A DNA stretch of 12,257 bases from positions 1 to 12,257 of the forward strand of contig JBDTVE010000006.1 of assembly GCA_040007355.1 (NCBI GenBank), written 5' to 3'. This document shows, one piece after another, positions 1 to 6,891 of this stretch (the stretch's first letter is position 1; each line of letters begins with the position of its first letter). This DNA is from JACMLD01 sp040007355. Its GTDB lineage: Bacteria > Bacteroidota > Bacteroidia > Chitinophagales > Chitinophagaceae. Both the position numbers and the translations under genes were made by a program. A model generated the notes under the pieces. The model ran no database searches and was not told where the DNA came from. It was given only the letters and a program-made list of their open reading frames with translations.

Positions 1-2
1 GG

Positions 3-34
3 TTTATCATTCAGGGTTAAATTCAGTAGGTTTG
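3..34 (+). promoter_or_regulatory. Bacteroidetes-type promoter for the S46 peptidase gene
   Basis: TAGGTTTG at 27-34 matches the Bacteroidetes -7 consensus TAnnTTTG exactly. TTTA at 3-6 is a three-of-four match to the -33 element TTTG, and the 20-base spacer is in the normal range. Transcription would start near 40, leaving a leader of roughly 15 bases before the ATG at 56. The boxes are read directly from the sequence; that they are used is inferred. This is the only exact TAnnTTTG noticed in the intergenic regions of the window. Confidence 0.5.
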
Positions 35-55
35 TTACTTTAAATTTTTGAAGTC

Positions 56-2221
56 ATGAAGAAATATTTTGTAACGCTTTTTTTGCTGGTAGCCCTGGCA
101 TTTAAATCAATGGCCGATGAAGGCATGTGGTTGCCACTCTTGCTGGGACAGCAGGTGTATAATGATATGGTAAAACGAGGGTTGAAACTCACAAAAGACC
201 AGTTGTATAGTATTAACAAATCTTCCATTAAAGATGCGGTCATCATATTCGGCAGTGGCTGCACCGGCGAAATGGTAAGCAATGAAGGATTGATTTTCAC
301 CAATCACCACTGCGGGTATGAGGCTGTGGCCAGCGCCAGTTCGGTAGAACACAATTACCTGCACGATGGCTTTTATGCCAAATCAAAACAGGAGGAAATA
401 CCAGCCTCGCTATCGGTGCAGTTCCTGTTAAAGATGGAAGATGTAACAAAAGAAGTGGATGCTGCCTTAACGGGGTTAACCGGCCTGGATCGCAGCAAAA
501 AACAATCGGCCGTAATAGCAGAAATTAATCAACGATATTCAGACCCAGCGCAAAACACCGAAGCTAGGGTTAGCGCCCTGTTCAAAGGCAACCAGTTCCT
601 GGTGTTTGTATACCAGCGTTACAACGATATACGGTTGGTAGGCGTTCCTGCCGAAAGCATTGGGAAATTTGGCGGCGACACAGATAACTGGGAATGGCCC
701 CGCCACACGGGCGACTTCTCTGTTTTTCGGGTGTATATGAGCAAGGATGGAAAACCCGCCGCTTATTCCGCCAATAATATTCCATTCAAACCAAAATATT
801 CATTGCCCGTTTCAATTAAAGGTTATAAAGACGGCGATTATGCCATGATCTACGGCTATCCGGGTAGTACCAACCGTTATGAAACATCCAATGGCATTAA
901 ACAGAAAGTGGATATAGACAATCCTTCGTTGGTGTATCTCCGTGCTATGCGACTGAAATATATGTTTGCGGAAATGAAAAAAGACCCGACCACCCGCCTG
1001 CAACTGGCACCCTCGTATGCCAGCATTGCCAATTACTGGAAATTTTATGATGGCGAAAGTAAACAACTGGTTAAATATGATGTATACGGGCAAAAAAAGA
1101 CCGCAGAAGTAAAATTTCAGCAATGGGCAAACGGCAAACCGGAATACGAACACCTGCTGGACGATTGGCAGAAAGCCTATGCGGCGTGGAGACCGCTGAG
1201 CAGGCAACGCGTATACATGTATGAAGGGATTCTTGGCTCCCCGCTGCTGACCTATGCCGCTACTTTATTACAGGTGGAGGCTGCCATGGTAAAGCAGGGT
1301 GCTAGTTCCGCCGACATTAAAAACGCCATTGAATCTGCCGATCAGGAAAGAACGGCTTTTCTCAAGACTGAAAATAAGGCCTCCGACCAGAACATCGTGG
1401 CGGCGGCCTTAATGCTGTTTTATACGGATATAGATAAAAGCCAACATCCCATTTCTTTTTATGAGCGTATAAAAGGAAGCTATGGCGATCTGAAAGACGA
1501 GAACACCTATAAAAAATATGCGGCGGATATTTTTAAAAACACCCTGATATTCAACGATAGTAAATGGAAGGCCTTTGTTACAAACCCCGATGGAGTAACC
1601 CTGCAGGCCGATCCGGCCTTTGCGGTGGCCGCCAGCTTTATGAAAAACTGGCAGGGTAAATATTTACATACGTTCCAGGTTTTTAATACCGCCAACAACG
1701 AGCTGGGAAGATTATACCTCAAAGGCATCATGCAAATGGATACGGTAAAAGCAAAAAAAATGTACCCCGATGCTACATTCACCATGCGCGTTAGTTTTGG
1801 AAATGTAAAAAGCTATAATCCCCGCGACGCGGTGCATTATGATTATGAGTGCACCATGAAAGGCGTGCTGGAGAAATACGTTCCGGGTGACTACGAATTT
1901 GACCTGCCCGCCAATTTAATTGAAAAAGCAAGGGCAAAAGATTTTGGTCCGTATATCGACAAGCTCAAAAAAGATCTGGTGGTTTGTTTTATTACCACCA
2001 CAGATATTACGGGTGGCAATTCTGGCAGTCCCGTGCTGGATGGCTCCGGTAACCTGATAGGATTGGCATTCGATGGTAACTATGAAGCGCTTAGCCATAA
2101 GATTGCGTTCGATAAAGACCTGAACCGCACCATCTGCGTGGACATACGTTATGTATTATGGTGTATTGATAAACTGGGAGGGGCTTCCAATATCATCAAA
2201 GAATTGAAACTGGTGCAATAG
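56..2221 (+). CDS. Secreted S46-family dipeptidyl-peptidase, DPP7-type
   Basis: This 721-residue protein is a full-length S46 serine peptidase, which removes dipeptides from the N-terminus of oligopeptides, usually in the periplasm. A Sec signal peptide covers residues 1-20, with likely cleavage after SMA. The chymotrypsin-like triad is visible: His85 in TNHHCGY, Asp220 in PRHTGDF and Ser656 in GGNSGSPV. The residue that sets S1 specificity in this family, Arg in Porphyromonas DPP11 (acidic preference) and Gly in DPP7 (broad, hydrophobic preference), is Gly674 here in FDGN. A DPP7-like rather than Asp/Glu-specific activity is therefore inferred. The C-terminal block with VDIRYVLW is also typical. 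The start is set by the signal peptide, and a consensus promoter lies just upstream. The alpha/beta hydrolase gene begins 27 bases after the stop and is probably co-transcribed. The family assignment is firm; the exact substrate preference is inferred. Confidence 0.96.
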   Translation: MKKYFVTLFLLVALAFKSMADEGMWLPLLLGQQVYNDMVKRGLKLTKDQLYSINKSSIKDAVIIFGSGCTGEMVSNEGLIFTNHHCGYEAVASASSVEHNYLHDGFYAKSKQEEIPASLSVQFLLKMEDVTKEVDAALTGLTGLDRSKKQSAVIAEINQRYSDPAQNTEARVSALFKGNQFLVFVYQRYNDIRLVGVPAESIGKFGGDTDNWEWPRHTGDFSVFRVYMSKDGKPAAYSANNIPFKPKYSLPVSIKGYKDGDYAMIYGYPGSTNRYETSNGIKQKVDIDNPSLVYLRAMRLKYMFAEMKKDPTTRLQLAPSYASIANYWKFYDGESKQLVKYDVYGQKKTAEVKFQQWANGKPEYEHLLDDWQKAYAAWRPLSRQRVYMYEGILGSPLLTYAATLLQVEAAMVKQGASSADIKNAIESADQERTAFLKTENKASDQNIVAAALMLFYTDIDKSQHPISFYERIKGSYGDLKDENTYKKYAADIFKNTLIFNDSKWKAFVTNPDGVTLQADPAFAVAASFMKNWQGKYLHTFQVFNTANNELGRLYLKGIMQMDTVKAKKMYPDATFTMRVSFGNVKSYNPRDAVHYDYECTMKGVLEKYVPGDYEFDLPANLIEKARAKDFGPYIDKLKKDLVVCFITTTDITGGNSGSPVLDGSGNLIGLAFDGNYEALSHKIAFDKDLNRTICVDIRYVLWCIDKLGGASNIIKELKLVQ

Positions 2222-2248
2222 ACAGTCTGTTGGTTCAAAAAACGCTTT

Positions 2249-3046
2249 ATGAAAACAGTCTGGGTGATTTTAAAAATTGTCGTTATTATTTACGTACTTG
2301 TATGCGCGGTGTTATATTTTTTACAGGAGCGACTCATTTTTTTTCCTGCAAAGCTTCCAGCCGGTTACCGGTTTTCATTCCAGGGGAATTTTGAGGAATG
2401 GAACCTGTTGACCAAAGACCAAACCCATTTAAACGGAGTCTTGTTTAAGGCAGACAGCCCGCGGGGTCTTATATTCTATTTGCATGGAAATGCCGGTTCC
2501 CTTGAATCCTGGGGACAAATTGCAAAAACATATACCGATCTGCACTATGATCTTCTTATCCCTGACTATCGGGGCTATGGAAAAAGCGGGGGACATATAA
2601 ACAGCGAAAAGAAATTCTATGAAGACATGCAGTTGATGTATGATAGGGCAAAACAACAATATGAAGAACACAGGATATTTGTGTTGGGTTACTCAATTGG
2701 TACCGCCGCTGCCGCAAAACTTGCATCGGTTAACCATCCCCATTTACTAATTCTGCAGGCGCCCTATTTTAATCTTACCGATATGATGCGAAGCCATTTT
2801 CCCATGGTGCCCGCCTTTATGCTGAAATACAGGTTTGAAACAAATGTTTTTTTGTCAGCCTGCAAAATGCCGGTGGTTATTTTTCATGGGGATAATGATG
2901 AGGTCATTTATTATGGGTCTTCCCTCAAACTAAAAAAATTATTCAAACCTGCAGATACGTTGATTACGTTGAATGGACAGGCGCATAATGGCATGAGTGA
3001 TAACCCTGCTTATCTTGTTGCATTGCAACAAGTGCTTAGTCAGTAG
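2249..3046 (+). CDS. Membrane-anchored alpha/beta hydrolase
   Basis: This 265-residue protein has one N-terminal membrane segment (about residues 4-25) followed by an alpha/beta hydrolase domain. Visible landmarks are the oxyanion motif HGNAG (79-83), the DYRGYGKSGG loop (106-115), the nucleophile elbow GYSIG with Ser149, an acid residue in HGDNDEV (probably Asp217) and His247 in QAHNG. The arrangement resembles the BEM46/ABHD13-like branch, whose substrates are poorly known, so no specific reaction is assigned. The N-terminal anchor would place the catalytic domain at the membrane surface. The gene follows the S46 peptidase by 27 bases on the same strand, which suggests co-transcription, and it ends convergently with the lipoprotein gene that stops at 3112. 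All catalytic residues are present, so it is expected to be an active esterase- or peptidase-like enzyme. Confidence 0.9.
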   Translation: MKTVWVILKIVVIIYVLVCAVLYFLQERLIFFPAKLPAGYRFSFQGNFEEWNLLTKDQTHLNGVLFKADSPRGLIFYLHGNAGSLESWGQIAKTYTDLHYDLLIPDYRGYGKSGGHINSEKKFYEDMQLMYDRAKQQYEEHRIFVLGYSIGTAAAAKLASVNHPHLLILQAPYFNLTDMMRSHFPMVPAFMLKYRFETNVFLSACKMPVVIFHGDNDEVIYYGSSLKLKKLFKPADTLITLNGQAHNGMSDNPAYLVALQQVLSQ

Positions 3047-3055
3047 CAAGCCAGC

Positions 3056-3076
3056 CCGGCAGGTAATTATTGCCGG
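3056..3076. repeat. Inverted repeat between convergent genes, possible weak terminator
   Basis: CCGGCA (3056-3061) and TGCCGG (3071-3076) form a 6-bp perfect stem around a 9-base loop. It lies 10 bases after the hydrolase stop and 36 bases before the convergent lipoprotein gene's stop. No T-run follows on either strand, so it is not a canonical intrinsic terminator. Its position between convergent genes makes transcript end formation or 3'-end protection plausible. The overlapping GCCGGACCGGC (3072-3082) is another short palindrome. Confidence 0.3.
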
Positions 3077-3111
3077 ACCGGCCACCATTGTTTATTTATT
3101 GTTCTGCATGG

Positions 3112-3990
3112 TCAATTTAGTCTGGCCACATCCGGGTTTGTTATAAACCAGAGTTTGCCCACACCCTCACCTTTTGCCGAGCCTCTTGTAAATCCATCCG
3201 GGTTATAATAGTAAAGCGGCCGGCCCTTATAGGTAGATTGAAGTCGGGTGGTTCCGCCGGCGCCATCGGTACGGGTAATGGAACCAAAATCTGTTTTATT
3301 TAACAGCGAGGGCAGCACGGTATTGGGCGTATAAAACACCGGCCAGGTAGTGATACAGGCGCCTGTACAATTACCGGGCAATGTACCGGGGTTCAGCGAG
3401 TCTTTTACAAAATAATAGAGCGTATTGCCCGCGCTGTCAACCAGGAATTCTTTGGTCGTACTATCAGTGGTACCGGCTTCGCCCACTTTTTTATCGCCCA
3501 GCAAAATGGAATAATCGGTTTTTACCACAAACCAGGTATTGCCTACTTTTTCGCCTTCTTTTGCACCGGCTGCTTCTCTTGCATTATTGCCACTGGCGTT
3601 TTTTGGTGCATAATAATACAAGGGCCATCCTTTGTAAGCTGTTTGCTTATCCCCGCTGGTAGCCGTTATTGTTGTAAAGTCGCTTGCTGTTAACCCCGTA
3701 CCCAGGGTGGCAGTACTCAGCAGGGAATCATAGAAGGCGGGCCATACTGCCAGGCAACCGCCGGCGCATTTACTCGCCCCCTCAACATCCAGTGCAAAGA
3801 AATAAAGGGTAAAGCCCTTTGAGTCGGTTAGGTAAGTGCCAAGTTCGGGGTCAAACGCCAGTTGAACGGATGCAATTTTATCCGTCGTTTTGCTTTTGGA
3901 ACAACTTTTGAAAAAGATTGACAATGAGGACAAGATTAGTAGTGGTGCTACATAGAACGATAACCTGAAAAAAGACAGTTGCTTCTTCAT
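3112..3990 (-). CDS. Two-domain COG4315 lipoprotein (secreted repeat, PF03640)
   Basis: This 292-residue protein begins with a positively charged N-terminus, a hydrophobic segment (about 11-27) and Cys30 in FFKSC, a loose lipobox, so an SPII lipoprotein is likely. Two tandem copies of the 'secreted repeat of unknown function' follow, at about 45-157 and 180-285. Each copy carries the family's Yx[FWY]xxD motif (Tyr63 to Asp68; Tyr192 to Asp197), a CxxxC pair (Cys75/Cys79; Cys208/Cys212), a Trp-Pro (83-84; 216-217), a YKGxPLYYY block (119-127; 254-262) and a final GxxWF. The molecular function of the family is not established. The paired cysteines might form disulfides in the oxidising envelope or bind a metal, which is only inference. 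It is divergent from the fasciclin lipoprotein gene across a 336-base region, so the two surface proteins may be co-regulated. Confidence 0.88.
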   Translation of the reverse strand: MKKQLSFFRLSFYVAPLLILSSLSIFFKSCSKSKTTDKIASVQLAFDPELGTYLTDSKGFTLYFFALDVEGASKCAGGCLAVWPAFYDSLLSTATLGTGLTASDFTTITATSGDKQTAYKGWPLYYYAPKNASGNNAREAAGAKEGEKVGNTWFVVKTDYSILLGDKKVGEAGTTDSTTKEFLVDSAGNTLYYFVKDSLNPGTLPGNCTGACITTWPVFYTPNTVLPSLLNKTDFGSITRTDGAGGTTRLQSTYKGRPLYYYNPDGFTRGSAKGEGVGKLWFITNPDVARLN

Positions 3991-4031
3991 ACAAAAAATT
4001 TTATGATTTAATAATTACAGGGCCGCGGTAA

Positions 4032-4048
4032 TGCCGGCTCCTCCGGCA
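4032..4048. repeat. Short perfect hairpin upstream of the COG4315 lipoprotein gene
   Basis: TGCCGG (4032-4037) and CCGGCA (4043-4048) form a 6-bp GC-rich stem with a 5-base loop (CTCCT). It sits 42 bases upstream of the lipoprotein start, so it could lie in the 5' leader of the leftward transcript or be an operator. It uses the same hexamers, in opposite order, as the inverted repeat at 3056-3076 on the other side of that gene. No run of T follows, so a terminator is not supported. Confidence 0.35.
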
Positions 4049-4227
4049 ACCAATGGCTGGCTGCTGGTTATTCATAGGTGACAGGCTTTGTTTAGGGAAA
4101 AGACAGCAGGTATTTTTACCGTACGCACAATGTGTAAAAAGGGATGCCTGCAAGGAAAATATTTAATCAATATTTTTAACGGGCTTTTAATAAGGCTGAA
4201 AATATAATTGCCCTGTCGGCGTTAACA

Positions 4228-4239
4228 GAATACGTATTC
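4228..4239. promoter_or_regulatory. Perfect 12-bp palindrome, candidate operator
   Basis: GAATACGTATTC is its own reverse complement, with no spacer. It lies 87 bases upstream of the fasciclin start codon, a position suited to a dimeric regulator. Outer arms CCCTG and CAGGG surround it but are not centred on it. A 12-bp perfect palindrome can occur by chance in a window of this size, so the regulatory role is inferred from position only. Confidence 0.3.
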
Positions 4240-4326
4240 AGGTGGCAGGGAACGGTGAATACCCGCATGATTATTGTTTGGCAAGACTGGTTGCACGCCA
4301 CAACGGTTCGCTGTAAAATTTGTACA

Positions 4327-5250
4327 ATGAAGCATTTATTTTATTTATTATCTGGCCTGGTTGCTGCAGGTATTATATTGTCCTCCTGCAAAAAATTTTC
4401 AACACCGCCGACCGTAGCTTTTTCTACGCCATTGCAAGCGCTTATCAACAGCGATACCAGCTTATCCGTTTTTTACGCGGTTGTAAAAAAAGCAGGCGAA
4501 GATTCATTGTATGGAGGCACCCGTGCGGTAACGGTATTAATACCAACCAATGCGGCTTTTGCTGCCGTTGGTATTACTGCAGCCACTATTGATGCCATGC
4601 CGGCAAATGCAGCCGACTCACTGCTGCGGTACCATTTTATTCCTGATACTCTTAGCCTGGCACCCGGTTCTTACCAGGCCTATAACAGCCTGCTACGGGT
4701 GCCTGTTTATGGCTATGGCAACCCAGACAGTCTCGGTAATTATTTTAATGGAAGCCTGGCTGGGTTTCAAAAGCTGCCGGGCAGTAATGCTACGGTCTAT
4801 GAATTGAGCGCACCGCTGCAGATCCCTGCGGCTTCGCTGGCCAGCATGCTTGCCTCCGATACCTCGCTCAGTTATTTTTCGGAAGCGTTGAAACATGCCA
4901 GTCTTGACCCCGCTACAGTCACCGGCTGGATTACCCTGCTGGCGCCCGATAATGCGGCGTTCAGGGCCGCAGGTTATGCTACACTGGCAGATATAGATAA
5001 CGCGGATACAAATACGCTCTCCAATATTTTACAATACCATATGCTGCCGCAACAATATTTCAGCAATGGTTTTACCGGCCTGGAAACAGTGATGTCTTTA
5101 CAGGGAACTGTTATACAACTTAGCTTTAACAACGGGCTGGTTCAGTTTACGGGAACCGGCAATTCCATGGCCGCGGGTATTACCAGGTATAACAGGATTG
5201 CAGGTGATCATATTATTGTACAAAATATAAATGGCGTATTGATGCCCTGA
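4327..5250 (+). CDS. Fasciclin (FAS1) two-domain lipoprotein
   Basis: With the ATG at 4327 the product is 307 residues. This start is preferred over an in-frame GTG at 4255 because it places a clean lipoprotein signal at the N-terminus: MKH, a hydrophobic stretch, then ILSSC with Cys21 as the lipidated residue. Two FAS1 domains follow, at about 31-167 and 168-307. Domain 1 shows the H1-like TVLIPTNAAF (69-78) and RYHFIPD (101-107). Domain 2 shows ITLLAPDNAAF (202-212), QYHMLP (236-241) and the closing GDHIIVQNINGVLMP (293-307). FAS1 domains generally mediate adhesion or protein and carbohydrate contacts; the partner here is unknown. No outer-membrane export motif with consecutive acidic residues follows Cys21. 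It is divergent from the COG4315 lipoprotein gene and convergent with the glycosylase gene. A weak 4-bp hairpin (5271-5283) followed by T10 might terminate it inside the end of that gene. Confidence 0.92.
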   Translation: MKHLFYLLSGLVAAGIILSSCKKFSTPPTVAFSTPLQALINSDTSLSVFYAVVKKAGEDSLYGGTRAVTVLIPTNAAFAAVGITAATIDAMPANAADSLLRYHFIPDTLSLAPGSYQAYNSLLRVPVYGYGNPDSLGNYFNGSLAGFQKLPGSNATVYELSAPLQIPAASLASMLASDTSLSYFSEALKHASLDPATVTGWITLLAPDNAAFRAAGYATLADIDNADTNTLSNILQYHMLPQQYFSNGFTGLETVMSLQGTVIQLSFNNGLVQFTGTGNSMAAGITRYNRIAGDHIIVQNINGVLMP

Positions 5251-5280
5251 TGGCGAGCCCATGAAATAGCTAAGCAGGTC

Positions 5281-5889
5281 TTATTTTTTTTTTGGGCTAT
5301 TGTCTTTCCAGTTCCATAAATGCAGGCAGGCAAAGGTTCGGTAGGGACTCCATTTTTTTGATATGCGCAGCATGTCTTCCCTAAGTTTTTTTTTATCTGA
5401 ATTGTCCAGTTTATACAATTTAATCATGGCGTTTTGAATACCCAGGTCGTCCACGGCAAAAACATCTTCGCGGCCCAGGACAAACATCAGCAACATTTCG
5501 GTTGTCCAGCGGCCCACCCCTTTTATCTGAATTAAATACTGGGTTATTTCTTCATTGCTCATTTTCTGCAGTTGTTTCCATTCCATTCCCTGTTCCAGGG
5601 TAAACCGCGCCACGTTCTGTATATAACCTGCCTTGGCGTTGGAAAGCCCAATGCCGCGCAGGGTGGCAACAGGGGTTTCTATGATCTGTTCGGGTGTAGG
5701 ATGTTTTTCATATAATGCGAGAAAGCGTTTCCAGATGGTGCCCGCTACTTTTACGGAGAGTTGCTGGCTCATGATGGAGCCGCACAGGCGCAGGTATACT
5801 TTTTTCTCCTGTTTTAATACAAAAGGTTCCCTGTCTTCCAGCAGCTTCTTTAGTTTTTTGTCCCTGGCAAGGTGTTCAATATATGGCAT
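5281..5889 (-). CDS. DNA-3-methyladenine glycosylase II-like (HhH-GPD, AlkA-like)
   Basis: This 202-residue protein belongs to the HhH-GPD base-excision family. It would remove alkylated purines such as 3-methyladenine from DNA, leaving abasic sites. The conserved IMSQQLS segment (39-45), the helix-hairpin-helix loop IKGVGRWTTEML (122-133) and FAVDDLGIQ (144-152) are present. Asp148 aligns with catalytic Asp238 of E. coli AlkA. Trp128 follows the hairpin, as in AlkA. The protein is shorter than E. coli AlkA and lacks its N-terminal TBP-like domain, as in compact MAG-type enzymes. No four-cysteine Fe-S cluster is visible, which argues against endonuclease III or MutY. The last codons are three Lys codons in an A10 tract, which doubles as a T-run for the convergent fasciclin transcript. 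The start lies 12 bases downstream of the broken YCF48-like gene, so the two probably shared a transcript. Confidence 0.9.
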   Translation of the reverse strand: MPYIEHLARDKKLKKLLEDREPFVLKQEKKVYLRLCGSIMSQQLSVKVAGTIWKRFLALYEKHPTPEQIIETPVATLRGIGLSNAKAGYIQNVARFTLEQGMEWKQLQKMSNEEITQYLIQIKGVGRWTTEMLLMFVLGREDVFAVDDLGIQNAMIKLYKLDNSDKKKLREDMLRISKKWSPYRTFACLHLWNWKDNSPKKK

Positions 5890-5901
5890 GAGTGGGAAAT
5901 A

Positions 5902-6844
5902 TTATGGCTTTACATACCGGTATACATAACCACCGGCACCGGTTGCCCAGCCATGATCCTGGTCTGTAAAATGAATTTCGTATAAAATGCTTTTATGCAA
6001 GCTGCACAACTGGTTCTATGTTTTACCGCCGTTTGCGGTTGAATAGATCTGGTTACCCGAAAGCACATACCCGTTATTGGCATCAAAAAAACTAATATCC
6101 CCGTAGGATAATGTACTTATTGCCAGCACCTGTAAGGTAGTTCCTCCATCAATGGTCCCGTACAGAAACGGCCCGGCTATCCATCCATGCAATGAATCGG
6201 TAAACTGGATGGCATAGTCGACCGGTTCAACCCCCCGCCAATAGCAGTAAAAGACGCACCTCCATTCAAGGGTTTAAACTGGTAGGAGCCGGTTAGCCAT
6301 TCCTGGTTGGGGTTGAGGAAAAATATTGCATGTGCTGCAATATCATTTAGAGGCTGAAGGGTTACGCCGCCATCACTTGTTCTGTACACTTTTCCATCGT
6401 AGGTGGTTATATAACCGTTATTGGCGTCAAAAAACTGCACGTCGTTGGTAGCGGCGTTCTGTATTTTCTGCCAGCTGGCGCCCCCGTCTCTTGTTCTTAA
6501 CAAACTTTGACCCGTTACCCAGCCATTATTGGCATCCAAAAAAAAAAATTGATAAATACCTGGTTTAGGGAGTCAAGTATAATTTTTTGCCAGCTAAGAC
6601 CGCCATCGGTAGATTTGCTGAGATAATTTTCGCCGCAAAAAAAACCCGTTTGGCTATTGACAAAAAACCCGTCTACAAAATTAAGTGTACTGTCTACCAA
6701 AACTCTTTGCCAGCCTGCTCCCAGGGTATCTGGCTGCGGGGGCTGCGAGGCCGGCGGAGTGCTATCATCATTGTGCTTGGAACAGGAGAAAATGTAAACA
6801 GATGTTACCAGGATTACTAAGATCAGTTTTAACCTATAGTTCAT
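5902..6844 (-). pseudogene. Broken YCF48-like beta-propeller lipoprotein (two frameshifts, one nonsense)
   Basis: Reading leftward from the ATG at 6842-6844, the first frame gives a lipoprotein signal (Cys21 in YIFSC, then SKHNDD) and a first propeller repeat. It is lost at an A11 run (+ strand 6538-6548). A second frame carries FFDANNGYITTYDG-type repeats as far as a C6 run (+ strand 6231-6236). A third frame carries TDSLHGWIAG and FDANNGYVL, then hits TAG (6016-6018) exactly where GGKT should be followed by Trp. The same frame continues beyond it through DQDHGWATG to a TAA at 5902-5904. Adding one base to each run and reading TAG as TGG restores about 314 residues with seven repeats of the form [FT]D..[NH]GW....DGG.SW, typical of YCF48/HCF136-like propellers. 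That family assists photosystem II in phototrophs; in heterotrophic Bacteroidetes such proteins are surface or secreted proteins of unknown role. Sequencing error at the homopolymers is possible, but the TAG is a substitution. Confidence 0.85.
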
Positions 6845-6891
6845 AAGGCCATATTAAACAATGAAGGTATCATTTTTGGCCACAAAGACGA

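Larger units (their letters stand above)
3991..4326. other. Non-coding divergent regulatory region between two lipoprotein genes
   Basis: These 336 bases separate the start codons of the COG4315 lipoprotein (leftward) and the fasciclin lipoprotein (rightward). No convincing coding sequence is seen. The region is AT-rich around 4155-4210 and holds a tight hairpin (4032-4048), a perfect 12-bp palindrome (4228-4239) and a pair of outer arms, CCCTG (4211-4215) and CAGGG (4246-4250). No exact TAnnTTTG -7 box was found in either direction, so the promoters are non-consensus or depend on an alternative sigma factor or an activator. Its length, compared with the short gaps elsewhere in the window, suggests a regulated bidirectional promoter. 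Confidence 0.55.

Noticed and set aside
812..1207. 131-codon open frame on the - strand
   Set aside because: It is fully inside the S46 peptidase gene on the opposite strand and shows no domain or signal.
4314..4322. TAAAATTTG resembling a -7 promoter box before the fasciclin gene
   Set aside because: The spacing inside the box is one base too long, and its position 5 bases before the ATG would require a leaderless transcript.
4255..4326. In-frame GTG start giving a 24-residue extension of the fasciclin protein
   Set aside because: The extension would bury the lipoprotein signal. The ATG at 4327 starts directly with a charged N-region, a hydrophobic core and LSSC.
5271..5293. Hairpin TAAG-CAGGT-CTTA followed by T10 after the fasciclin gene
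   Set aside because: The stem is only 4 bp and AT-rich, and the T-run is explained by the terminal Lys codons of the glycosylase gene. It may still help termination but is not listed as a feature.
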